Below, in pieces: positions 1 to 7,699 of a stretch of DNA of 64,000 nt. Origin of the DNA: UBA6055 sp965203755 (GTDB taxonomy: Bacteria; Chloroflexota; Anaerolineae; Aggregatilineales; Phototrophicaceae); assembly GCA_965203755.1 (NCBI GenBank), contig OZ241910.1:2976001-3040000 (forward strand), given 5' to 3'. The position numbers were made by a program, and so were the translations under genes. The notes under the pieces are model-generated. The model was not told where the DNA came from. It saw only the letters and a program-made list of their open reading frames with translations, and searched no databases. Within the stretch, counting starts at the first letter, position 1. The number at the start of each line of letters is the position of its first letter.

Positions 1-603
1 CTCTTCGCCGACGGCGATATAATCGGCGATGACTGGAATCACATCGGGATTGGCTGACCCGCCAATTTTAACTTCATCGGCAAGTTCACCCGCCAGGGCG
101 GCGAGTTTCCGCCCCCAGGTGCCTATTAGAAGCGGGATGTCATCGGCTGGCAGTGGGTAGGGCGCGCGGACATGCTCGGCAATCTGATAAATCTGTCCGT
201 CATAAGCAGCCGATTCGCCCGCCAGCAGCCGTCGAATAATCTCGATTGATTCCCGAATGGCTTGGATCGCGGGCTTGATTTCGCTGATTCCATGGTCGGA
301 CAGCCAGCCGCCGCGTGCGAGTCCGATGTAGACGCCAGCGCGTGCGGCATCCGCCAGCAAAGCGGTTTGCGCCGCGATGTCAAGCGGGTGGATGCGCGCC
401 GGTGGCGCCGCCGCCGGTCCGATGCGCGCCCGGCTGATGTGGGGCGCCATCAGCATCAGCGGCGCATAGCTGGGATGGAAGGGGGCATCGCAGTAGACGG
501 TGACGGCATCAAAATCATATTCATCAACCAGCTTGGCCAGGTCAATATAATCTTGGGCGCGCTTGTTCGTTTGAAAAGCGATGCTTAGTTCGCGCTTCGT
601 CAT
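1..603 (-). CDS. LLM-class flavin/F420-dependent oxidoreductase, C-terminus cut by window edge
   Basis: The reading frame opens with ATG at 603 and stays open for 201 codons to base 1, so the C-terminal part lies outside the window. The translation starts MTKRELSIAFQTNKRAQDYI and contains the segments DAVTVYCDAPFHPSYAPLML, RIGPAAAPPARIHPLDIA, GVYIGLARGGWL and DDIPLLIGTWGRKLAALAGE. Their order (substrate loop, beta-strand with RIG, the P-x-x-IHP segment, GLARGGW, PLLIGTWG) is that of bacterial luciferase-like TIM-barrel monooxygenases, including methylene-H4MPT reductase relatives. These enzymes bind F420 or FMN; the cofactor cannot be decided from sequence. Upstream, GGAAAG about 15 bases before the ATG is a weak ribosome site. 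It faces away from the next gene. The family call is strong; the substrate is unknown. Confidence 0.85.
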   Translation of the reverse strand, partial: MTKRELSIAFQTNKRAQDYIDLAKLVDEYDFDAVTVYCDAPFHPSYAPLMLMAPHISRARIGPAAAPPARIHPLDIAAQTALLADAARAGVYIGLARGGWLSDHGISEIKPAIQAIRESIEIIRRLLAGESAAYDGQIYQIAEHVRAPYPLPADDIPLLIGTWGRKLAALAGELADEVKIGGSANPDVIPVIADYIAVGEE

Positions 604-751
604 GGGACTGTTTTCTTTCCAGCCATGTGTTGAGGCTGGCTATTATAGCGGCATGGCAGCCGGGCGCGTAAGGGCGATTTTAATGGTGCGAGTTTTAGGG
701 TGGGAGCAAGATAACGTGACCTGTACAGTAGTCTGAAAATCCCTTATCATC

Positions 752-757
752 TATAAT
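752..757 (+). promoter_or_regulatory. -10 box upstream of the membrane glycosyltransferase gene
   Basis: A perfect TATAAT lies 33 bases before the ATG at 790. No convincing -35 box is seen at the usual distance. An AAAGGAG ribosome site follows at 774-780. The 604-789 gap is otherwise empty and separates two divergent genes. Confidence 0.5.
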
Positions 758-789
758 AGCAGGGCGATGATCTAAAGGAGAATGCAATT

Positions 790-2385
790 ATGGAGCAGCG
801 TTTGCACGGTTTGCTGTTGGTCGTTTTCGCGGTGACGGGCGCTGTTGCAGTTCTGCTGCATAATGTTGCTTGGGGTGTCGGGCTGCCTTGGGATGCCGTT
901 AACTACATCAGCGTAGCTCACAGCCTGTTGGCAGGAGAAGGTTTCACGCCGTTCTCCGGCTACTCCTATACTTGGCCGCCGCTGTATCCGGCCTTGCTGG
1001 CGGCAACTGGCTTCCTTTCGGGATTTGATCCGCACGCCGTCGCCGGTCCACTCAATGCGCTCCTGTTTGGCTTGACCATCTTTGTTGCCGGGCACTGGCT
1101 GCGACAGCGCATCACATCCCGACCGCTGGCGCTTTGGGGCTGTTTAGCGGTTACCTTCGCACTGCCGCTGACCTCGCTCGCGTCGTGGGCTATGTCGGAA
1201 ACAGCCTTCATCCTCTTTGTCACGCTGACGCTGTTCCACATAGACCGTTTCCTGCGCGATGGGCAGCGTGACGCGCTGATTTGGGCGGCGCTGTTCACGG
1301 CCTTGGCTTGTCTGACCCGATACATTGGCTACGCTTTGATACTCTGGCTGATGTTCTTGCCTCTACTACGTTCCAATGTAACGCTGCTGGGGAAGATAAA
1401 ACACAGTATAGTATTTGCGCTGATCTCTGTCATGCCAACCATGCTATGGGCACTAAGGAGCATGGCGCATACCGGAACCCCTACCGGCCGCCAGTTGACT
1501 CTACTCGAAAAAAACACCCTGCACAGGTTTGTGAATGTAGCCCTCGCTGAGCTAACCGAGTGGATCCTACCCAGGCTGCCCGTAGATTATGTTCCATTGG
1601 ACGAGGGGCAGCAGCGTGTCGCCGGGCTAGCTGCTGTGGCCCTGTTCGCGCTGGCGGTCGCCATTGGGTTTGCGCTCATTCGCACTTACGGAAAGCCGGA
1701 GACACAGCGCAAGTGGATTTTCTTCTGTCTGTGCGGCGGCTTTGCGCTGATCTACCTTATCTCATTGTATATCATACAAAAGTTTTTCGGGGTTGGCATC
1801 GGATGGGGGAACCGGAGATATTGGAGTCCAATATACATTCCACTTCTGTTCGCGCTGGTCTTTGCGCTGGATCGCCTGCTGATTTGGCTGCGGAAGCCGC
1901 CTGTACAGCTGTCGGCCACCCGAACATTTGTGCGCGGGGGGGCTGGAGTTCTTGGCATTCTGCTTTTCATCTGGCTTGGCAACAACGTTAGACTTACCAT
2001 ACAGAATATCGCCAGAGCCAACGAAGGCCTTGGCATGATGAAGGTCTACGCGGCTCCGGAATGGGTGAATGACGATGTGCCGCGTTTCATCCGCGAAGCG
2101 CAGGTGGAAGGCACGATCTTTGGCAACAAGCTGGCGAATGTGTACATTCACGGCAACCCCGCCAATGTCGTTCGCTTTTTGCCTCACAGGCTAGAAGATC
2201 TGAAACAACTTGTCGAAAAGGCTGTGGAGGGCGACTATCTGGTCTGGTTCAATGACTCCATCCCGATAACGGTCGGCCTTGCGGATTATCACTACGGACT
2301 TCCTGAATTGGAGGCAATGTCAGGGTTGGAACCGGTGGCGTATCTGGACACTGGGGTTGTTTTTCGAGTCATCAAGGACAAGTGA
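790..2385 (+). CDS. Polytopic membrane glycosyltransferase (GT-C/GT39-like), putative
   Basis: This is a 531-residue integral membrane protein with roughly ten hydrophobic helices spread over residues 1-410 and a soluble C-terminal part (about 420-531). The first helix is followed by a loop with the acidic motif LPWDAVNYISVAHSLLAGEG and then YTWPPLYPALLA. This layout (acidic residue early in the first periplasmic loop, then a W-P-P-L-Y-P segment) is typical of GT-C fold enzymes that move sugars from polyprenyl phosphates, such as the PMT/ArnT-like families. The start is well supported by AAAGGAG nine bases upstream. It stands alone between divergent and independently promoted neighbours, so no acceptor can be proposed. 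Fold class is likely; exact activity is not known. Confidence 0.65.
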   Translation: MEQRLHGLLLVVFAVTGAVAVLLHNVAWGVGLPWDAVNYISVAHSLLAGEGFTPFSGYSYTWPPLYPALLAATGFLSGFDPHAVAGPLNALLFGLTIFVAGHWLRQRITSRPLALWGCLAVTFALPLTSLASWAMSETAFILFVTLTLFHIDRFLRDGQRDALIWAALFTALACLTRYIGYALILWLMFLPLLRSNVTLLGKIKHSIVFALISVMPTMLWALRSMAHTGTPTGRQLTLLEKNTLHRFVNVALAELTEWILPRLPVDYVPLDEGQQRVAGLAAVALFALAVAIGFALIRTYGKPETQRKWIFFCLCGGFALIYLISLYIIQKFFGVGIGWGNRRYWSPIYIPLLFALVFALDRLLIWLRKPPVQLSATRTFVRGGAGVLGILLFIWLGNNVRLTIQNIARANEGLGMMKVYAAPEWVNDDVPRFIREAQVEGTIFGNKLANVYIHGNPANVVRFLPHRLEDLKQLVEKAVEGDYLVWFNDSIPITVGLADYHYGLPELEAMSGLEPVAYLDTGVVFRVIKDK

Positions 2386-2437
2386 CGCGGCTGGACCTTA
2401 CCTCATTTTGAGACAGGGAATTAGAGTAGACATCACT

Positions 2438-2466
2438 TTGCCGAACCTGCCCAAAGTCGGTATAAT
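2438..2466 (+). promoter_or_regulatory. Sigma70-type promoter of the LarA-like gene
   Basis: TTGCCG at 2438-2443 and TATAAT at 2461-2466 are separated by 17 bases. Transcription would begin near 2473, leaving a leader of about 34 bases before the ATG at 2507. An earlier in-frame ATG at 2465 lies inside the -10 box, which argues against it as a start. Confidence 0.7.
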
Positions 2467-2506
2467 GCCAGCGAACCCGAAAATCCATAGTGAAACGAGC
2501 AGCCTC

Positions 2507-3766
2507 ATGCAAACTGTAACTATTCCCATCCTCTATCTCGTCAGGCAAGACCTGCCAAAAGCCGAACCACTGGACATCCAGCAGACGCTTGATGCCGAAT
2601 GGAAGCGGCTTGGACTGGCGGCGCAGGTCAAAGGCAAGCGCATCGCCCTGGGCTTCGGCAGCCGCGGCATTGCCGACATTGACACCATCGCCAAAAAGCT
2701 GGTGGACCTGGTCAAGGCATCAGACGGCGAGCCGTTTATTGTGCCAGCGATGGGCAGCCACGGCGGCGGGACTCCCGCCGGCCAAATCGAGACGCTGTCC
2801 GGGCTGGGCATCACCGAGGCGGCGATGGGCTGTCCAATTCATGCGACGATGGAGGTCGCTGACCAAGGCCGAACCAGCGTCGGTCTGCGGGCCTACATCG
2901 ACAAAAATGTCGCCGAAGCCGATGGGCTGATCATTGCCAACCGCGCCAAAGTGCATACCGATTTTCACGGTCCCCATGAAAGCGGCTTGCTCAAGATGCT
3001 CGCGATTGGCCTGGGCAAGGAAATCGGCGCCCGCTCGATTCATCAGCATGGCATCATCGGCCTGCGCGATTATATGCCCGTCGTTGCCCAACACCTGATT
3101 CAGCATACCCATTTTGTGGCTGGCTTTGGCATTGTGGAAGATGCCTGCCATGCGGTCGCGCATCTGGAAGGATTCAGCGCCGATGCCGTGATCGCCGGCG
3201 ATCAGCGTCTTTTGCAGCGCTCGCGTGAATGGATGCCAAGCCTGCCGGTGGATGAAATTGATGTGCTTATTATTGACGAAATCGGCAAGGACATCAGCGG
3301 CGCCGGACTGGATACCAATATCATCGGGCGCTGGATGATTGCCGGCGAACCCGAACCCCCGTCCCCCAATATCAAGCGAATCGTTATCCTCGATTTAACG
3401 CCCGCCTCGCATGGCAACGCGACGGCTTATGGGCTGGCGGATTTTATGTCCCGCCGTTTGTTCGACAAAATTGACTTCGCCATCACCACTAAGAATATCT
3501 TTACCAGCGGCTTCCTTGAGCGCGGGCGGATGCCAATGGTATTTGCCAATGATGAAGAAACGATTCAGGCGGCGCTGTTTGATGTTTATCGCGCCAATCC
3601 GGCCGAAAGCCGCCATGCCCGCGTCGTTCGCATCAAAAATACCTTGGAACTGGAAAATCTTTGGGTGAGCGCCAGCATCGCCGCCGAACTGCGTCATCAG
3701 GATGCTGTCACGGTCAACGACCAGGCCGCCGAACTGGCTTTTGCCGCCGGCTATCTCCTTCAATGA
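2507..3766 (+). CDS. LarA-like (DUF2088, lactate racemase N-terminal domain) family protein
   Basis: The 419-residue protein has about the length of LarA (roughly 420-430 residues). It shows the N-terminal DUF2088 pattern: ALGFGSRGIADI near residue 47, then a glycine-rich PAMGSHGGGTPAGQ near 80-92, ADGLIIANRAKVHTDFHG near 138-155 and a histidine-rich GARSIHQHGIIG segment. LarA itself is a nickel-pincer enzyme that racemises lactate; homologs act on other 2-hydroxyacids. The pincer and catalytic residues cannot be assigned here without an alignment, so racemase or epimerase activity is only inferred. ATG 2507 was chosen because the promoter at 2438-2466 excludes upstream starts. It converges with the sugar isomerase gene that ends at 3788 on the other strand. 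No larB, larC or larE maturation gene is visible nearby. Confidence 0.7.
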   Translation: MQTVTIPILYLVRQDLPKAEPLDIQQTLDAEWKRLGLAAQVKGKRIALGFGSRGIADIDTIAKKLVDLVKASDGEPFIVPAMGSHGGGTPAGQIETLSGLGITEAAMGCPIHATMEVADQGRTSVGLRAYIDKNVAEADGLIIANRAKVHTDFHGPHESGLLKMLAIGLGKEIGARSIHQHGIIGLRDYMPVVAQHLIQHTHFVAGFGIVEDACHAVAHLEGFSADAVIAGDQRLLQRSREWMPSLPVDEIDVLIIDEIGKDISGAGLDTNIIGRWMIAGEPEPPSPNIKRIVILDLTPASHGNATAYGLADFMSRRLFDKIDFAITTKNIFTSGFLERGRMPMVFANDEETIQAALFDVYRANPAESRHARVVRIKNTLELENLWVSASIAAELRHQDAVTVNDQAAELAFAAGYLLQ

Positions 3767-3787
3767 ACCTTTGGCGCGGCGGCGGCC

Positions 3788-4570
3788 TTACTGCAAACCC
3801 ATCGCCTGCAAATTCTTGTAGCTGATGGCTAGGCTTTCAAAGGGGTCGCGCTGGCAGATGTCCTGTTCCACGGCATACCACTCGACGCCCGCCCGCCGAC
3901 AGGCATGCAGAATGCCGGCGAAGTTCATATTCCCTTCGCCAACCTCGGCCATCGCCGGCTGCGGGCGCCCGACATCGCTCGGCAGCATCACCATATCCTT
4001 GAGGTGAATCACCGGCATACGGTGGGTCATCTTATCAATCCAAGCCACTGGGTCGGCGCCGCCATGCTGGATCCAATAGGTATCTATCTCGGCTTGAACG
4101 TACTTTGGATCGCTTTCATCATAAAAAATTTCCAGCCCGCTGCGACCGCCAAACTTGATGAACTCAAAGCTGTGGTTGTGATAACTGAAGCTCAACCCGG
4201 CGGCTGCCAGTTTTTCACCGATCCTGCTGGCGATTTCGGCAAAGGCTTGATACCCCGCCGCACTGCCGCGCCATTCCGGCGGCATGCTGCCAAGGGCGAC
4301 ATGACGGCAGTTCCAGAGCTTGTGCTGGGCAATCACAGCCTCTAGGTCATTTTGCAAACGTTCGCAGCTGATATGGGTATTGCAGATGGTCAAGCCATTG
4401 TCATCGGCGATGCGCTTGACATCGGCATGGTTAATATCACCAATCGCAGATACCTGTACCGCCTTGTATCCGATATCACGGATTTTTTTCATGCTGGCGG
4501 CAAAATCCGCCCGCGTCTGCGTGAACTCGCGGATGGTATAAAGCTGGGCGGCTAATACAGTCGGGGTCAT
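3788..4570 (-). CDS. Sugar phosphate isomerase/epimerase, xylose-isomerase-like TIM barrel
   Basis: The 260-residue protein begins MTPTVLAAQLYTIRE and carries the AP-endonuclease-2/xylose-isomerase-like barrel signatures: GYKAVQVSAIG, LTICNTHISCERL, LSFSYHNHSFEF, YVQAEIDTYWIQHGG and MPVIHLKDMV. The metal ligands of the family are Glu, Asp and His residues within YHNH, EIDTYW and HLKD. Close family members are IolE/IolI and hydroxypyruvate-isomerase-type enzymes. Its ATG (4570-4568) overlaps the TGA of the upstream Gfo/Idh/MocA gene by four bases, so the two are translationally coupled and probably act in sequence on one sugar or cyclitol. Its stop faces the convergent LarA-like gene across about 20 bases with no obvious terminator. 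Confidence 0.85.
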   Translation of the reverse strand: MTPTVLAAQLYTIREFTQTRADFAASMKKIRDIGYKAVQVSAIGDINHADVKRIADDNGLTICNTHISCERLQNDLEAVIAQHKLWNCRHVALGSMPPEWRGSAAGYQAFAEIASRIGEKLAAAGLSFSYHNHSFEFIKFGGRSGLEIFYDESDPKYVQAEIDTYWIQHGGADPVAWIDKMTHRMPVIHLKDMVMLPSDVGRPQPAMAEVGEGNMNFAGILHACRRAGVEWYAVEQDICQRDPFESLAISYKNLQAMGLQ

Positions 4571-5718
4571 GGCACTGCTCCCTGGCTTTGCTTCAATTTG
4601 GCGGCTTCGGCAATGTATTGCTGGATTAAGCGGGCATATTCATCGCCGTCAATCGGCAGGTCAAGGCGCCGCTGTTTGTGCGCCGACAGGATGATGCTGT
4701 TGTTAAGCATGATTGAATGCAGCCCTTCGGCGGCCGGCGCAATCAGTTCCGCCCCGTTCAGGATGGCATCGGCAAAGTTCGATATGACAAACTCATGCCC
4801 ATTCGTGCCGTGATGCTCATAGACGATGCGTTCGCGTTCATAAGGGACTTTCTGAAAACCCTGATCGGCTTCTTGAATCTGCTTGATGGATGACCACTGG
4901 TTGCGGAAGAACAGCAATTCGTCCTGCTCATAAACCAGTTTGCCTTTTTCCCCGACAATCTCCAGCCGATTCGTGCCCGGCGATTCGCCGGTGGTAGTGA
5001 TAAAATGCCCGACCATGCCATTCTCATGCACAAAGCAGGCAGCCACCTCATCCTCGACTTCGATTTGATGATGTTTGCCAAAGCTGACAAAGCCATGAAT
5101 CCGCGTCGGCATCCCGACCAGCCATTGATACAGGTCGAGGTTGTGCGGGCACTGGTTTATTAGGACGCCGCCGCCTTCGCCGCTCCAGGTTGCCCGCCAA
5201 CCGCCGCTGTCATAATAATGCTGGGTGCGAAACCAATCGGTGATAATCCAGGTGGCGCGGATCAACCGTCCCAGTTCACCGCCATCGATCATCGCTTTGA
5301 TTTTGCGCCAAAAACCATAAGTGCGCTGCATGAACATCGCCGCAAACACCAGTTCGGGCGAAGTCGCTTTTGCCTGATGATAAGCCGCAATCATGCGCTG
5401 CGCGTCTTTGACATGGACGGCAATCGGTTTTTCGACCAGGACATGGATGCCGCGGGCAAAGGCGTCCAAGGTCATCTGTGGATGCTCATAATGCGGCGTG
5501 GCAATGATGACCCCGTCTATTTCGACCGAATCCAACATCTGCGTATAGTTGCTGAAGCTGGCTGTCCCGCTCCTGGCGGAAATGTCCGCAAGTTTGCCAA
5601 CGCTGCGGTCACAAATCGCAGCCAGTTCGGTATTGGGCAGGCGCTGGACATGGTCGGCGTGAACCCTGCCCATGTTGCCGATGCCGACAATGCCGATTCT
5701 TACCTTGTTTGCTGTCAT
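4567..5718 (-). CDS. Gfo/Idh/MocA family NAD(P)-dependent oxidoreductase
   Basis: The 383-residue protein opens with a Rossmann nucleotide motif (GIVGIGNMGRVHADHV, residues 9-24) and has the family's EKPIAVHVKDA segment (about 95-105), where the Lys is the conserved catalytic residue. INQCPHNLDLYQWLVG (about 187-202) supplies the active-site His and Asp. Members oxidise or reduce sugars, inositols and sugar acids. AAGGAA ten bases upstream supports ATG 5718. It overlaps the isomerase gene downstream by four bases. The pair lies 130 bases beyond the end of the CUT1 importer genes on the same strand, and may be read from the same transcript, although the gap could hold a promoter. Confidence 0.9.
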   Translation of the reverse strand: MTANKVRIGIVGIGNMGRVHADHVQRLPNTELAAICDRSVGKLADISARSGTASFSNYTQMLDSVEIDGVIIATPHYEHPQMTLDAFARGIHVLVEKPIAVHVKDAQRMIAAYHQAKATSPELVFAAMFMQRTYGFWRKIKAMIDGGELGRLIRATWIITDWFRTQHYYDSGGWRATWSGEGGGVLINQCPHNLDLYQWLVGMPTRIHGFVSFGKHHQIEVEDEVAACFVHENGMVGHFITTTGESPGTNRLEIVGEKGKLVYEQDELLFFRNQWSSIKQIQEADQGFQKVPYERERIVYEHHGTNGHEFVISNFADAILNGAELIAPAAEGLHSIMLNNSIILSAHKQRRLDLPIDGDEYARLIQQYIAEAAKLKQSQGAVP

Positions 5719-5848
5719 GCCCGCTTCCTTTTATGATGCGGCGAATAAAAAATATGTCGGTCTGCTTCGGCGGCAAACGGCATGAGTATAACTGATTTGT
5801 CCACAAACGACAGAAAATGCGGGATGAACTGTTCATATCTTGGGGCGG

Positions 5849-6724
5849 TTAGCCCTTGACCGCGCCAAAGGTCAGCCCTTTGACAATGAAGCGCTGCACC
5901 ATCAAGGATAATATCACCGGCACAGTGACGGCAATCAGCATACGGGTAGTCACAAAGCCAAAGTCAATGCCGCGCACCGTATCTGAACCGGCGACCAGCA
6001 TGGGATAAGGCTTCCAGTCGCGATTTGCCAGGACGCTGGCGAATAGGAATTCGTTCCAGGCGAAGGCAAAGCATATCAGCGTCGAGGCGACCAGCGCCGG
6101 CCGTGCCAGGGGCAAGGCGATGCGCCAGAACGTCGCCACTTCGCCAGCGCCGTCGACCAGCGCCGCCTCGCGCAGTTCGGGCGGCAAATCGGCGAAGTAA
6201 TCGCGCATGATCAGCACAGCGAAGGGCAGGGTGAAGGTAGCGTTGACGATGATCATGCCCGGCAAGGTATCGAGCAGCTTCAAATCGCGGAACATCAAAA
6301 CAAAGGGGATCAGGGTAGCCACCGGCGGCAGGAAACGCTGTGACAAGAACCATGAGACCAGGTTGCGATTGCCGATGCCATACTTAAAACGCGCCAAACC
6401 ATAGCCGGACAAGGTGCCAAGCGTGGTTGCCACCAAGGTGGCCCCCAGCGAAATCAAGGCGCTGTTACGCAATGCCTTAATGGTTTCAGGGCCGCCAGAG
6501 CCAAACTCCTGCTGCCAATTTTCGAGGGTCGGCTCGAATTGCAGCCAAGGAATCACCGCGCCGTCCTTCCAATTCTCCTGAAGGGAAGTTGCGACGGCGT
6601 AAGCAAATGGCGAAAAAGCAATCAAGGTGCAAAGGAGCGCCAGAACGATAATGAACTTGTGGCCAAGCGAACGGCGGGAAAGCGGGTTTCGCCCTTGAGC
6701 CTTGCGTTTTTCTATCATAATCAT
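5849..6724 (-). CDS. Carbohydrate ABC transporter permease, MalG type (CUT1)
   Basis: The 291-residue inner-membrane protein has about six hydrophobic helices. The cytoplasmic EAA loop near residues 188-206 reads LREAALVDGAGEVATFWRIA followed by LPLARPA, the contact site for the ATPase. Length and order after the MalF-type gene fit the MalG half of a CUT1 importer. A second in-frame ATG two codons later (6718) is an equally good start. Ten bases separate it from the upstream permease, so the two are one operon. No ATPase gene follows; the next gene is a dehydrogenase. Confidence 0.9.
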   Translation of the reverse strand: MIMIEKRKAQGRNPLSRRSLGHKFIIVLALLCTLIAFSPFAYAVATSLQENWKDGAVIPWLQFEPTLENWQQEFGSGGPETIKALRNSALISLGATLVATTLGTLSGYGLARFKYGIGNRNLVSWFLSQRFLPPVATLIPFVLMFRDLKLLDTLPGMIIVNATFTLPFAVLIMRDYFADLPPELREAALVDGAGEVATFWRIALPLARPALVASTLICFAFAWNEFLFASVLANRDWKPYPMLVAGSDTVRGIDFGFVTTRMLIAVTVPVILSLMVQRFIVKGLTFGAVKG

Positions 6725-6733
6725 CTCTGTTAT

Positions 6734-7660
6734 TTAGGCGAAACGCTCACGCACGCGATAGAAATAAATGGACGATATCACAATGGCGACAATGACCAGC
6801 AGATACGCCAGCGCCGCCGCTTCACCCAGCTGGAAGCTGCCGATCAGCCCTTTCTCATAGGCATAATAAACATAGGTCTGTGTCACCGAACCCGGGCCGC
6901 CGCGCGTCAGACTGTAGGGGATGTCGATGATCTTCAGCGATTCGACCATCCGCAGCAGCATGACCGTCCCCAGCGCCGGCGCGATCATAGGAAAGGTGAT
7001 CATGCGGAAGACCGTCCAGTTTGATTTGGTGTCCAGCCGCGCCGATTCGTAGAGGTCGTCGGGGACGGCTTGCATGGCCGCCAGCACAATGATGAAGACA
7101 AAAGGCGTCCACTGCCATACATCGGTGAACATGACGGCAAAGCGGGCTGGCATCGGCTCGATGAACCAGTTGATGCGCGGCAGGCCGACTCCCTGCAAGA
7201 TGTTGTTGATGGGACCAGCCTGTTCATTGAAGATCACGACGCCCAGCCAGCCCAGGGCAATCGGCGCGGCGAAAAGCGGCATGGTGATAATGGCTCGCAT
7301 CTGTCGCAAAAAGGGCAGATTGTGATTGAACACCCAAGCGACAAAAGTGCCAAAAAGCAAGGTCGCCGCCGTGCTGCCCAAAAACAAAAAGGCGCTGAAA
7401 CTTGCCGTGCTGATGGCCTTCTTGTCCGGCTTTTCCTCGCCGATGCCCAGGATCTCGGCATAATTATCGAAACCGATGTATTTCGGATTGCGTCCCATAC
7501 GATAATTGGTCAGGCTCAAGCCAAATGAATATACCAGTGGAAACAGGGTGAAAAGCAGAACCCAGACCACCGCTGGCATCAAAAAGATATATTTCGCTTT
7601 GTTATTCATCATTCGATCCAATGACCCCAATGCGGGCGGCAAGGGCATGAATCCCTTCAC
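6734..7660 (-). CDS. Carbohydrate ABC transporter permease, MalF type (CUT1)
   Basis: An N-terminal helix (YIFLMPAVVWVLLFTLFPLV) is followed by the family start of the periplasmic segment (YSFGLSLTNYRM), further helices and the EAA loop DDLYESARLDTKSNWTVFRM with ITFPMIAPAL. This is the MalF/UgpA-type half of a CUT1 sugar importer. The frame can open with GTG at 7660, but that start lies inside an inverted repeat (7638-7669). A more likely start is the ATG pair at 7612/7609, just before NNKAKYIF, which would make the protein about 292 residues. Partner of the MalG-type permease ten bases downstream and of the binding protein upstream. Confidence 0.88.
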   Translation of the reverse strand: MKGFMPLPPALGSLDRMMNNKAKYIFLMPAVVWVLLFTLFPLVYSFGLSLTNYRMGRNPKYIGFDNYAEILGIGEEKPDKKAISTASFSAFLFLGSTAATLLFGTFVAWVFNHNLPFLRQMRAIITMPLFAAPIALGWLGVVIFNEQAGPINNILQGVGLPRINWFIEPMPARFAVMFTDVWQWTPFVFIIVLAAMQAVPDDLYESARLDTKSNWTVFRMITFPMIAPALGTVMLLRMVESLKIIDIPYSLTRGGPGSVTQTYVYYAYEKGLIGSFQLGEAAALAYLLVIVAIVISSIYFYRVRERFA

Positions 7661-7669
7661 ACCCTTGCC
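7638..7669 (-). promoter_or_regulatory. Intergenic hairpin between binding-protein and permease genes
   Basis: The perfect 8-base arms GGCAAGGG (7638-7645) and CCCTTGCC (7662-7669) enclose 16 bases. The structure lies just after the binding-protein stop (7700) and before the preferred permease start (7612). There is no T-run, so it is more likely an mRNA-stabilising or attenuating stem than a full terminator. It would let the binding protein be made in excess over the permeases. Confidence 0.5.
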
Positions 7670-7699
7670 CTATCGAAAATGAAGACACTCCAGCAGAGC

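Noticed and set aside
2279..2506. Earlier in-frame starts for the LarA-like protein
   Set aside because: They overlap the membrane glycosyltransferase gene and the -35/-10 promoter boxes at 2438-2466; homology starts at the ATG at 2507.
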